Below are positions 17,221 to 23,524 of a DNA stretch of 26,576 nt, piece by piece. The notes below the pieces were generated by a model that saw only the letters and a list, made by a program, of their open reading frames with translations, did no database searches and was not told the origin of the DNA. Numbering within the stretch: the stretch's first letter is position 1; the number at the start of each line of letters is the position of its first letter. The DNA comes from an uncultured Faecalibacterium sp. (GTDB taxonomy: Bacteria; Bacillota; Clostridia; Oscillospirales; Ruminococcaceae). The stretch is taken from NCBI GenBank assembly GCA_934525405.1, contig CAKSZF010000015.1, forward strand, positions 1 to 26,576, read 5' to 3'. A program made the position numbers and the translations under genes.

Positions 17221-18240
17221 ATGCCCTGTATCTCGTTTATAGTGCCTATTTATAATATGGAGCGCCTGCTGCCCCGGGCGCTGCGTTCACTGCGGGCGCA
17301 GACCCTGACCGACTTCGAGGCCATTCTCATCAACGATGGCTCCAAGGACGGCAGCGCCGCGCTGTGCGCACAGGCTGCTGCCGAGGATGCACGTTTTCGC
17401 TTCATCGACCAGCCCAACGGCGGCGTAGCCGCTGCACGCAACGCGGGTCTGGATGCTGCTCAGGGAGAATATATTTTCTTTTTGGACCCGGACGACTGGG
17501 TGGAGCCGAACGCCGCAGAGGTGCTGTACCATACCGTCCGGGACGCGGATGCAGACTGTGTGGAGTTTGGGATGTTTTATGACATCTGCGATGAAAACGG
17601 AAAGCTGCTGCACTCTGAAACCGACCACTGTACCTTTTCCGGCGTGTACCGGGGCGAGCCCTTCAAGGAGCATTTCGACAAGATGGCGTCCTCGTATCTG
17701 GCTGCAAACAAAATGTACCGCAGAGCGTTTCTGGAACAGTACCATCTGCGCTTTCCCTGCCATCAGCTGGGTGAGGATGGAATGTTTTTCGTAGCCTTCT
17801 ATCGCCAGAACCCCGGCTGTCTGGTGGTGCTGGAAAAGCCGCTGTACCATTATGTCATCGCCCGGCGGGGCAGTCTGTCCAACCGCTACCACCCGGAACG
17901 GCTGGAAGATAACTTCTACCTGAGCGATGCGGTGTGGGACACCGTTGCCGCGTGGGGCTTGCTGGACAGCCCTATGCACCGCGCAAAGGCCAACTACTGC
18001 ACCGTCCGCGACCTGATGATGGGGGTCAAGAACCTTGGCTGCAGCCCGCTTTCTCTTGCCGAGCAGACTGTTTGGCTACGCAGTGCGTTGCAAAAGCCCC
18101 GGGTGCGCACAGCGGTGCGCAGCACCCCGCTGCACGCCATGCAGAGCCGGAACGACCGGGTAAAGCTGCTGCTGCTCAAGCTGCGGCTGTACCGCACGGT
18201 GCTGATGCTCTCGGGCGCAAATCAGCGCAAGAATACCTGA
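17221..18240 (+). CDS. GT2 family glycosyltransferase
   Basis: Encodes 339 residues. The GT-A domain starts at once with ISFIVPIYNMERLLPRAL, has the INDGSKDGS donor-site strand, the DPDD metal motif at residues 89-92 and Glu185-Asp186 in GEDGMFF as the likely base region. The last 100 residues form a basic helical tail. AAGGAG is nine bases before the ATG. It is the last gene of the polysaccharide operon and would add one sugar to the repeat unit. It differs from the GT2 gene at 12382 by lacking the N-terminal extension. Donor and linkage are unknown. Confidence 0.92.
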   Translation: MPCISFIVPIYNMERLLPRALRSLRAQTLTDFEAILINDGSKDGSAALCAQAAAEDARFRFIDQPNGGVAAARNAGLDAAQGEYIFFLDPDDWVEPNAAEVLYHTVRDADADCVEFGMFYDICDENGKLLHSETDHCTFSGVYRGEPFKEHFDKMASSYLAANKMYRRAFLEQYHLRFPCHQLGEDGMFFVAFYRQNPGCLVVLEKPLYHYVIARRGSLSNRYHPERLEDNFYLSDAVWDTVAAWGLLDSPMHRAKANYCTVRDLMMGVKNLGCSPLSLAEQTVWLRSALQKPRVRTAVRSTPLHAMQSRNDRVKLLLLKLRLYRTVLMLSGANQRKNT

Positions 18241-18252
18241 AGAGGAACGCAA

Positions 18253-18289
18253 AAATCCCCCCGCTGCCAAGCAGGCAGCGGGGGGATTT
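18253..18289. terminator. Bidirectional terminator
   Basis: A 16-bp perfect stem, AAATCCCCCCGCTGCC with GGCAGCGGGGGGATTT, has loop AAGCA. On the minus strand it is followed by five Ts and so ends the zinc-ribbon gene well. For the plus-strand polysaccharide operon it also forms the hairpin but with a weaker T-run. Confidence 0.85.
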
Positions 18290-18316
18290 GTTACCGATTT
18301 AAATGAAAATCAGCGC

Positions 18317-18604
18317 TTAGTTCTGCTTCATGCGAGCGAAGCAGTCAGAGCAGTAGACCGGACGGTCCTCACGGGGCTGGAAGGGAACCTTGCAAGCCTT
18401 GCCGCAAGCTGCGCAGACAGCGTCGAACATCTGACGCTCACCGCTGTTGCTGCGTGCGCCGCCGTTCTTGCGGGCGTCACGGCAGGGCTTGCAGCGCTGG
18501 GGCTGATTCTCGAAGCCGCGAGATGCGTAGAACTCCTGCTCACCAGCAGTCCAAACAAATTCCTTACCGCAGTCCTTGCAGACCAGAGTCTTGTCTTCAA
18601 ACAT
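18317..18604 (-). CDS. Two-domain zinc-ribbon protein
   Basis: Encodes 95 residues. There are two zinc ribbons: Cys9/Cys12 with Cys38/Cys41, including the typical CKDCGKEFVWTAGEQEFYA and RCKPCRDARK, and Cys64/Cys67 with Cys85/Cys88 (CAACGKACKVPF ... YCSDCF). The first resembles the probable zinc-ribbon family (zf-trcl), the second a CxxC-x17-CxxC ribbon often fused to it. The protein probably binds nucleic acid or acts as a small adaptor, but the family's role is not established. AGAGGAG precedes the ATG. It is a single gene with its own strong promoter and about 130 nt of leader, and ends in a shared terminator. Confidence 0.9.
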   Translation of the reverse strand: MFEDKTLVCKDCGKEFVWTAGEQEFYASRGFENQPQRCKPCRDARKNGGARSNSGERQMFDAVCAACGKACKVPFQPREDRPVYCSDCFARMKQN

Positions 18605-18734
18605 AGTAGTATCTCCTCTTTAGTTAGTTCTTGCCCACGGAAGGATTGTAACCATACCTTTGGTTTTGGGACCATCGCGCTGATCAGTAAGCTTACCAGG
18701 GGCTTGAATAGATAAACGCCCTCGGATTGAGGAC
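18605..18734 (-). other. Long 5' leader of the zinc-ribbon gene
   Basis: The predicted transcript starts near 18734, giving about 130 nt before the ATG. CCTC/GAGG near the 5' end forms a small hairpin. I see no terminator-like hairpin and no known riboswitch. Confidence 0.45.
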
Positions 18735-18740
18735 TTTCCT

Positions 18741-18769
18741 ATTGTACCGTTATTTTTGAGATTTGTCAA
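18741..18769 (-). promoter_or_regulatory. Zinc-ribbon gene promoter
   Basis: Perfect TTGACA (18769-18764), 17-bp spacer and TACAAT (18746-18741) on the minus strand. The strength suggests an abundant transcript. Confidence 0.88.
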
Positions 18770-18907
18770 CCAAAAAACAACTGTTCGCCCTTTTATTTGT
18801 ACACATGGCACAAACCGACAGCATATATTTGGGTAAAATCACCGCCGGAAGATAGAAAAGCGGCGCACTGCACAGGTTTTGTGCAGCGGCAGCGCTTGAA
18901 CACAGAC
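18770..18907. other. Non-coding stretch between promoter and repeat
   Basis: No gene is seen. It holds one modest hairpin, CTGCACA/TGTGCAG at 18868-18886, without a T-run. The remainder of 18605-19248 is described by the separate leader, repeat and terminator entries. Confidence 0.5.
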
Positions 18908-18915
18908 GATTGGAA

Positions 18916-19013
18916 ATGGCCTCCGCTTATGCTCTGGCCATAAATAGAGGAAAATTTATTTATGTTTCGCGTTTGTCGCGGCCTGCGGGCCGCTCCAAAC
19001 GCATTTTCACAGA
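18916..19013 (+). repeat. Variable-stem hairpin repeat, copy A
   Basis: ATGGCCTCCGC and, after a short gap, TCTGGCCAT form the first conserved part. A 27-nt A/T-rich spacer leads to hairpin 18969-19002: GCGTTTG, TC, GCGGCC, loop TGCG, GGCCGC, TC, CAAACGC. ATTTTCACAGA follows. Copies B and C share the flanks and the loop but not the stem sequence. Confidence 0.85.
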
Positions 19014-19075
19014 AGGGGCCGTAAAGGAAAACGGGAAATTTTCCGGTAAAGAAGTCATTTCCGGTTTGGTCTTTT

Positions 19076-19174
19076 CTCGTGAAAAAGTGGTTCAGAAACA
19101 CCCGCAGGTGTTTCTGAACCACAAATCATAAATAATCTTTCCGCTGAAAATGGCCAGAGCGCAGCGGAGGCCAT
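19076..19174 (-). repeat. Variable-stem hairpin repeat, copy B (inverted)
   Basis: Read on the minus strand it begins ATGGCCTCCGC, has TCTGGCCAT, then CAGCGGAAAGA and TTATGATTT, then a perfect 16-bp stem GTGGTTCAGAAACACC with loop TGCG (19122-19087), then TTTTTCACG. The flanks match copy C almost base for base, while the stem is unrelated. Confidence 0.85.
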
Positions 19175-19190
19175 TCAAATCGTTCTACAC

Positions 19191-19226
19191 AAAAAGGGGC
19201 TGCCGCACACTCTGTGCAGCAGCCCC
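19191..19226 (-). terminator. ackA terminator
   Basis: On the minus strand GGGGCTGC/GCAGCCCC (19226-19219 with 19203-19196) with an inner GCACA/TGTGC stem is followed by five Ts. It sits 22 bp past the ackA stop. Confidence 0.9.
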
Positions 19227-19248
19227 TGCAAAGCCCTTTGGGAAAAGC

Positions 19249-20445
19249 TTACTTCTCGATGACTTCCTTGGTGTCGCGGGCGATCATCAGCTCCTCGTCG
19301 GTAGCAATGACCAGCGTGCGCACCTTTGCGCCCCAAGCGGTGATCTCGCACACATCGCCCACGGGGTGCTTGTTCTTCTCGGTGTCGATGCGGATGCCCA
19401 GCCAATCCATGTGGTGGCAGATCTTTGCACGGGCAATGGCATCGTGCTCGCCGATGCCGCCGGTAAAGACGATGGCATCCACGCCGCCCATGGCTGCAAT
19501 GTAGCTGCCGATGGTCTTTTTGATCTGGTAGTTCAGCATATCGGAAGCCAGCTGTGCGCGCTTGTTGCCGGCCGCAGCAGCCTCTTCCACATCGCGCTTA
19601 TCGCTGGAAACACCGGAGATGCCCAGCAGGCCGGACTTCTTGTTCAGGATCTCGTCCAGCTCGTGGCCGGTGATGTTCAGGGTGTACTTCAGGTAGTTGA
19701 CCACAGAGGGGTCCAGATCGCCGCAGCGGGTGCCCATCATCAGGCCGGCCAGCGGGGTCATGCCCATGGAGGTATCCACCACCTTGCCCTGATCGACTGC
19801 GGCAATGGAAGAACCGTTGCCCAGATGGCAGGTGATCAGCTTCAGGCGCTCAATGGGCTCCTCCAGATACTCGGCTGCCTTGTGGGCAACGTACTTGTGG
19901 CTGGTGCCGTGGAAGCCGTAGCGGCGCACGCCGTACTTCTCGTAGTACTCGTAGGGGATGGCGTACATATAAGCCTTCGGCGGCATGGTGCTGTGGAAAG
20001 CGGTGTCGAACACGGCCACCATGGGAATGTTGCCGAACACCTTGCGGGCGGCCTCGATACCCAGAATACCGGCGGGGTTGTGCAGGGGAGCCAGCGGGCT
20101 CAGCTCACGCAGAGTGTTGATGACCTCATCGGTGATCAGGCAGCTGCTCTTGAACTTCTCACCGCCGTGCACGACGCGGTGACCGATGGCGTCGATCTCG
20201 CTCACGTCATTGATGCACTTGCCTGCACCAGTAGTCATCTTCTTCACGACCTCGGCAAAAGCCTCGGTGTGGGTGGGGAAGATCGCCGGGGTGGTAGCCT
20301 TGGTGCCATTGGCTTCGTGAGTGATCATGCTGCTCTCCATGCCAATGCGCTCGCACAGGCCTTTGCACAGCACCTTTTCGCCGTCCATATCGATCAGCTG
20401 ATACTTCAGGGAAGAAGAACCGCAGTTAATAACCAGAACTTTCAT
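19249..20445 (-). CDS. ackA: Acetate kinase
   Basis: Encodes 398 residues, the standard length. AckA interconverts acetyl phosphate plus ADP with acetate plus ATP and gives substrate-level ATP in fermenters. The active-site residues fit the Methanosarcina enzyme by position: Asn7 in VINCGSSSLK, Arg90 in GHRVVHGG, Asp147 in FDTAFHSTM, His179 in FHGTSH, His207 in CHLGNGSS and Arg240 in MGTR. The ATG has CAGGAGG upstream at ideal spacing. No pta gene adjoins it. It diverges from tmcAL, whose product consumes acetate. A consensus promoter and a terminator make it a single-gene unit. Confidence 0.98.
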   Translation of the reverse strand: MKVLVINCGSSSLKYQLIDMDGEKVLCKGLCERIGMESSMITHEANGTKATTPAIFPTHTEAFAEVVKKMTTGAGKCINDVSEIDAIGHRVVHGGEKFKSSCLITDEVINTLRELSPLAPLHNPAGILGIEAARKVFGNIPMVAVFDTAFHSTMPPKAYMYAIPYEYYEKYGVRRYGFHGTSHKYVAHKAAEYLEEPIERLKLITCHLGNGSSIAAVDQGKVVDTSMGMTPLAGLMMGTRCGDLDPSVVNYLKYTLNITGHELDEILNKKSGLLGISGVSSDKRDVEEAAAAGNKRAQLASDMLNYQIKKTIGSYIAAMGGVDAIVFTGGIGEHDAIARAKICHHMDWLGIRIDTEKNKHPVGDVCEITAWGAKVRTLVIATDEELMIARDTKEVIEK

Positions 20446-20525
20446 CTGTGTTGCCTCCTGAAAATTTTTGTACCATCCGCAGCCTGAAAAAACCTGCGGA
20501 CAGAATTTTACAGATTCCTATGTTT

Positions 20526-20554
20526 ATTATATAATAGGGATGGCGGCTTTTCAA
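20526..20554 (-). promoter_or_regulatory. ackA promoter
   Basis: TTGAAA (20554-20549), a 17-bp spacer and a perfect TATAAT (20531-20526) on the minus strand, about 80 bp before the ackA ATG. Confidence 0.88.
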
Positions 20555-20581
20555 GGCGCAACCCGGGCAAAGCGGTAAAAC

Positions 20582-20638
20582 TTGTGTACAAGGTTTTTGT
20601 ACATCCTGCCCACAAATCCCGGAAACGGCAGGATTTTT
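20582..20638 (+). promoter_or_regulatory. tmcAL upstream region with repeats and a terminator-like hairpin
   Basis: TGTACA occurs twice about 15 bp apart (20585 and 20598), which might be a regulator site. ATCCTGCC (20603-20610) pairs with GGCAGGAT (20627-20634) and TTTT follows, a weak terminator shape with a 16-nt loop. I found no convincing plus-strand promoter, so whether this is a leader attenuator is open. Confidence 0.35.
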
Positions 20639-20689
20639 CTGTATATCCGATATAAATTTAACAATCTTTTGGCGAAAAGGAGCAGTTCC

Positions 20690-21892
20690 ATGAAGTTTGC
20701 AGGCATCATTGCGGAGTACGACCCCTTCCACAACGGCCACGCATGGCAGCTGGCGCAGGCGCAGGCGCTGGGGGCGCAGCGGGTGGCCGTGGCCATGAGC
20801 TGCGGGCTTACCCAGCGGGGTGCGCTGCCACTGCTGCCGGAGGCGGTGCGGGTGCAGGCGGCGCTGGCCTGCGGGGCTGACCTTGTGTTTGCCCTGCCCG
20901 CGCCCTGTGCCTGCGCCGGTGCCGAAGCTTTTGCCCGGGCGGGGGTGCGCCTTCTGGCCGCTGCCGGGTGCGATACACTGGTCTTTGGGGCAGAGACCCC
21001 GGACACCGCTCTGCTGCAAAAAGCCGCCCGGGTGCTGTGCAGCGAGGACTATCGCGTTGCGCTCAGGCAGCAGCTTGCCGCCGGGGCACGCAGCTTTGCC
21101 GCCGCCCGGCAGGCGGCGGTGCAGGCGCTGTGCCCGGGGTCAGACGTTGCCGCCCTGCTGGACAAGCCCAACAACAATCTTGCCGTAGAGTATTGTAAAG
21201 CCATCATAGAACAAAATGTAGAAATGCAGCCCATCGCCCTGCCCCGGCAGGGCGCAGACCACGGGCAGGCGCTGACCGAAAGCGGCCATGCAGCCTTTGC
21301 CAGCGCCAGCGCCCTGCGGGCACTCTGGGCGGAGGGCGGCGCGGCAGCGCTGGCACCCTATGTGCCGGAAAAGGCACTAAAATTGTATATACAAGCGGAA
21401 TATGACGGAAAGTATACGGATTTTGCAGTCATGGGGCACTGCGAGCTGGCACTGCTGCGAGCTGCCTGCGCAGAGTGCTCCCCTTTTACAGCAGTGCGCG
21501 GGGTATCCGAGGGGTTGGAGCACCGGCTGGAAAACGCTGTGCGGGAGACCGCAAGCCTGCCCGCCTTGCTGGACGCCCTGACCACCGTGCGTTACCCTCG
21601 GGCACGGATGCGGCGGCTGGCAATGGATGCGGCGCTGGGCTACACCGCCCAGACCCCGGCAATGTCACCCTACCTACACCTGCTGGGCGCACGCAAGGAG
21701 GCGCTGCCCCTGCCCGGGGAAACGGCGCTGCCGCTGTCCCACTCGCTGGCGCGGCTTGCGCGGGAAAACGAGACCTGTGCCCAAATGGCTGCCGCCCAGA
21801 GCAGAGCCAGCGACCTTGGTGCGCTGTGCCGGGCAAAACCGGAGCCGATGGGCGGGATATATCGTCAAAAAATTATCTTTTTGACGAATTGA
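20690..21892 (+). CDS. tmcAL: tRNA(Met) cytidine acetate ligase
   Basis: Encodes 400 residues (415 in B. subtilis). TmcAL, formerly YlbM, uses ATP and acetate to form acetyl-AMP and acetylates the wobble cytidine C34 of elongator tRNA-Met. The N-terminal GIIAEYDPFHNGHAWQL is the HxGH-type nucleotidyltransferase signature, and LDKPNNNLAVEYCKAI near residue 160 is a second conserved segment. AAAAGGAGC lies before the ATG; the frame is open upstream but lacks family sequence. The middle of the protein is rich in Ala from the GC-rich codon use. It diverges from ackA, so acetate production and acetate use sit side by side. Confidence 0.9.
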   Translation: MKFAGIIAEYDPFHNGHAWQLAQAQALGAQRVAVAMSCGLTQRGALPLLPEAVRVQAALACGADLVFALPAPCACAGAEAFARAGVRLLAAAGCDTLVFGAETPDTALLQKAARVLCSEDYRVALRQQLAAGARSFAAARQAAVQALCPGSDVAALLDKPNNNLAVEYCKAIIEQNVEMQPIALPRQGADHGQALTESGHAAFASASALRALWAEGGAAALAPYVPEKALKLYIQAEYDGKYTDFAVMGHCELALLRAACAECSPFTAVRGVSEGLEHRLENAVRETASLPALLDALTTVRYPRARMRRLAMDAALGYTAQTPAMSPYLHLLGARKEALPLPGETALPLSHSLARLARENETCAQMAAAQSRASDLGALCRAKPEPMGGIYRQKIIFLTN

Positions 21893-21911
21893 CAAAAAAT
21901 AACGTCAAAAA
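21863..21911. other. Competing AT-rich hairpins after tmcAL
   Basis: TTTTTGACG (21878-21886) can pair either with CGTCAAAAA to its left (21863-21871) or with an identical CGTCAAAAA to its right (21903-21911). The left pairing straddles the end of tmcAL; the right is followed by TTTT. The region could be a weak terminator or an operator with three half-sites. Confidence 0.55.
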
Positions 21912-21928
21912 TTTTATATTGTGCCCTC

Positions 21929-21957
21929 TTGTATCCGGCGCGGTTCGGGTGTATGAT
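21929..21957 (+). promoter_or_regulatory. Promoter of the GltD-like gene
   Basis: TTGTAT (21929-21934), 17-bp spacer and TATGAT (21952-21957). Transcription from about 21964 leaves a leader of about 70 nt with a small CCCC/GGGG hairpin before the AAGGAGG. Confidence 0.6.
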
Positions 21958-22033
21958 TAAAGCAATGCAATGTTGGATACAACGAGCCTGTAAAAAACGA
22001 CTGTCCCCGCAGGGGAAACACAAGGAGGAACCC

Positions 22034-23350
22034 ATGGCACTTCATGTTCTGGACGAAGCCAACCGCTGCCTCGGCTGCAAAAAGCCGATGTGTCAGGAGG
22101 GCTGCCCCATCCACACCAATATCCCGGAGGTCATCCGTCTGCTCAAGGCAAACCAGATGGACGCTGCAGGCCGGATGCTGTTTGAAAACAACCCCCTGAC
22201 CACCGTGTGCAGTCTGGTGTGCAACCACGAAAAGCAGTGCGAGGGTCACTGCATCCGCAACCGGATGCCCAGCCACGACCCGGTGCACTTTTCCATCATC
22301 GAGGACTATATCTCCACCACCTACGCCAACAAGATGACCGCAGGCCCTGCCCCGAAAAACGGCATGAAGGCCGCTGTGGTGGGCTCCGGCCCGGCAGGCC
22401 TGACCATCGCGGTGCTGCTGGCACGCTGGGGCTACGATGTGACCATCTTTGACGCCCGGGATAAGATCGGCGGCGTGATGCGCTACGGCATCCCCAACTA
22501 CCGCCTGCCGGACAGCGTGCTGGACGATTTCCAGTACCGTCATCTGGAGCTGAAGGGCATCAAGGTGCGCCCCAACACCACCATCGGCAAGACCATCACC
22601 ATCGACGACCTGTTCCGCGACGGCTACAAGAGCGTGTTCATCGGTGCCGGTCTGTGGAAGGCCAACGCCATGCACATCAAGGGCGAGAGCCTTGGCAACG
22701 TAGCCTTTGGCATCGACTATCTGGCCAACTCCAAGGCTTTCCGTCTGGGCGATGACGTGGCTGTCATCGGTGTGGGCAACTCCGCTATGGACTGCGCCCG
22801 CACCGCCATCCGCAACGGTGCCCGCCATGTTACCTGCTACGCCCGCCGGGACGAGAGCTGCATCAGTGCCTCTGAGTACGAGGTGAGCTACGCCAAGCTG
22901 GAGGGCGTGGGCTTCCGGTTCTGCAAGGCACCGGTGGAGATCCGGGAAAACGGCCTCATCTGCCGCGACACCGTCAAGGGCGAGGACGGCAAGTTCACGC
23001 AGGTAGAGGGCAGCGAGACTTTTTACCCCCACACCGGCGTCATCGTGTCGGTCAGTCAGGGCTCTGAGAGCAACCTCGTCAAGACCACGACCGGCATCGA
23101 GACCAACCAGAAGGGTCTGCTGAGCGTCAGCGAGGACGGCCGCACCACCCGCGAGGGCGTATTTGCCGGCGGCGACGCCGTCATGGGCGCACGCACCGTG
23201 GTGGAGGCTGTGGCTGTTGCCAAAAAGGTGGCTGTCGCCATGGACGAGTATATGAAGAGCCTGCCCGCCGACACCGCTGCCGACCCCTATGCCGACATCC
23301 CGGTGTTCCAGACCCCTACCTCTGACGTGCTGGCAAAACAGCAGCTGTAA
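22034..23350 (+). CDS. GltD-like FeS flavoprotein oxidoreductase (orphan)
   Basis: Encodes 438 residues. The N-terminal half-domain has two four-Cys sets, C12/C15/C20/C24 and C59/C63/C69/C73, for two 4Fe-4S clusters. GSGPAG (117-122) binds FAD, GVGNSA (about 246-251) is the NAD(P) fold, and AGGDAVMGARTVVEAVAVAKKVA near the C-terminus is the family end. The family includes the glutamate synthase small subunit, NfnB and the dihydropyrimidine dehydrogenase subunit PreT; they pass electrons between NAD(P)H and a partner. No gltB, nfnA or preA lies beside it, so the partner and exact reaction are unknown. The ATG follows CAAGGAGGAACCC. The frame is open upstream. Confidence 0.88.
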   Translation: MALHVLDEANRCLGCKKPMCQEGCPIHTNIPEVIRLLKANQMDAAGRMLFENNPLTTVCSLVCNHEKQCEGHCIRNRMPSHDPVHFSIIEDYISTTYANKMTAGPAPKNGMKAAVVGSGPAGLTIAVLLARWGYDVTIFDARDKIGGVMRYGIPNYRLPDSVLDDFQYRHLELKGIKVRPNTTIGKTITIDDLFRDGYKSVFIGAGLWKANAMHIKGESLGNVAFGIDYLANSKAFRLGDDVAVIGVGNSAMDCARTAIRNGARHVTCYARRDESCISASEYEVSYAKLEGVGFRFCKAPVEIRENGLICRDTVKGEDGKFTQVEGSETFYPHTGVIVSVSQGSESNLVKTTTGIETNQKGLLSVSEDGRTTREGVFAGGDAVMGARTVVEAVAVAKKVAVAMDEYMKSLPADTAADPYADIPVFQTPTSDVLAKQQL

Positions 23351-23358
23351 TAAGACGA

Positions 23359-23481
23359 TTTTACATGGCCTCCGCGTTGCTTTGGCCATGTTCAGCGGAA
23401 AGAATATTTTTGATTTCGGGACACCGGAGCGTCTGCGGACGCTCCGGTGTCCCATTTTCACAGAGAGAAATTCATGTAAAA
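23359..23481. repeat. Short inverted repeat bounding copy C
   Basis: TTTTACATG at 23359-23367 and CATGTAAAA at 23473-23481 are perfect 9-bp inverted ends enclosing repeat copy C. They may be the element's ends or coincidental. Confidence 0.5.
23365..23464 (+). repeat. Variable-stem hairpin repeat, copy C
   Basis: ATGGCCTCCGC, a gap, TTTGGCCAT, then CAGCGGAAAGA and TTTGATTTC, then a perfect 16-bp stem GGGACACCGGAGCGTC with loop TGCG (23418-23453), then ATTTTCACAGA. It begins 14 bp after the GltD-like stop, so the hairpin plus TTTT may end that transcript. Confidence 0.85.
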
Positions 23482-23521
23482 AGGGACTTGGAAACGCCGC
23501 GGGCGCTTCCAAGTCCCTTTT
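23479..23521. terminator. Bidirectional terminator between convergent genes
   Basis: A 15-bp stem AAAAGGGACTTGGAA/TTCCAAGTCCCTTTT with an inner CGCC/GGCG. T-runs lie on both strands. It ends the sensor kinase gene (minus) and backs up the end of the GltD-like gene (plus). Confidence 0.9.
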
Positions 23522-23524
23522 ATC

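Larger units (their letters stand above)
18908..19182. repeat. Composite inverted-repeat element (copies A and B head to tail-inverted)
   Basis: The ends are inverted repeats of about 30 bp (CGATTGGAAATGGCCTCCGC on the left, with the near-identical complement at the right end). Each end belongs to one copy of the 100-bp repeat family, so the element is two copies facing each other around a 62-bp AT-rich centre. No transposase is present; it has the form of a MITE. Confidence 0.7.

Noticed and set aside
18793..19131. Small ORFs on both strands through the composite repeat
   Set aside because: They run through palindromes and non-coding sequence, differ between repeat copies and have no convincing ribosome site.
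18908..19182. CRISPR or tandem repeat array
   Set aside because: There are only two inverted copies here and one distant copy; there are no regular spacers and the variable parts are hairpin stems.
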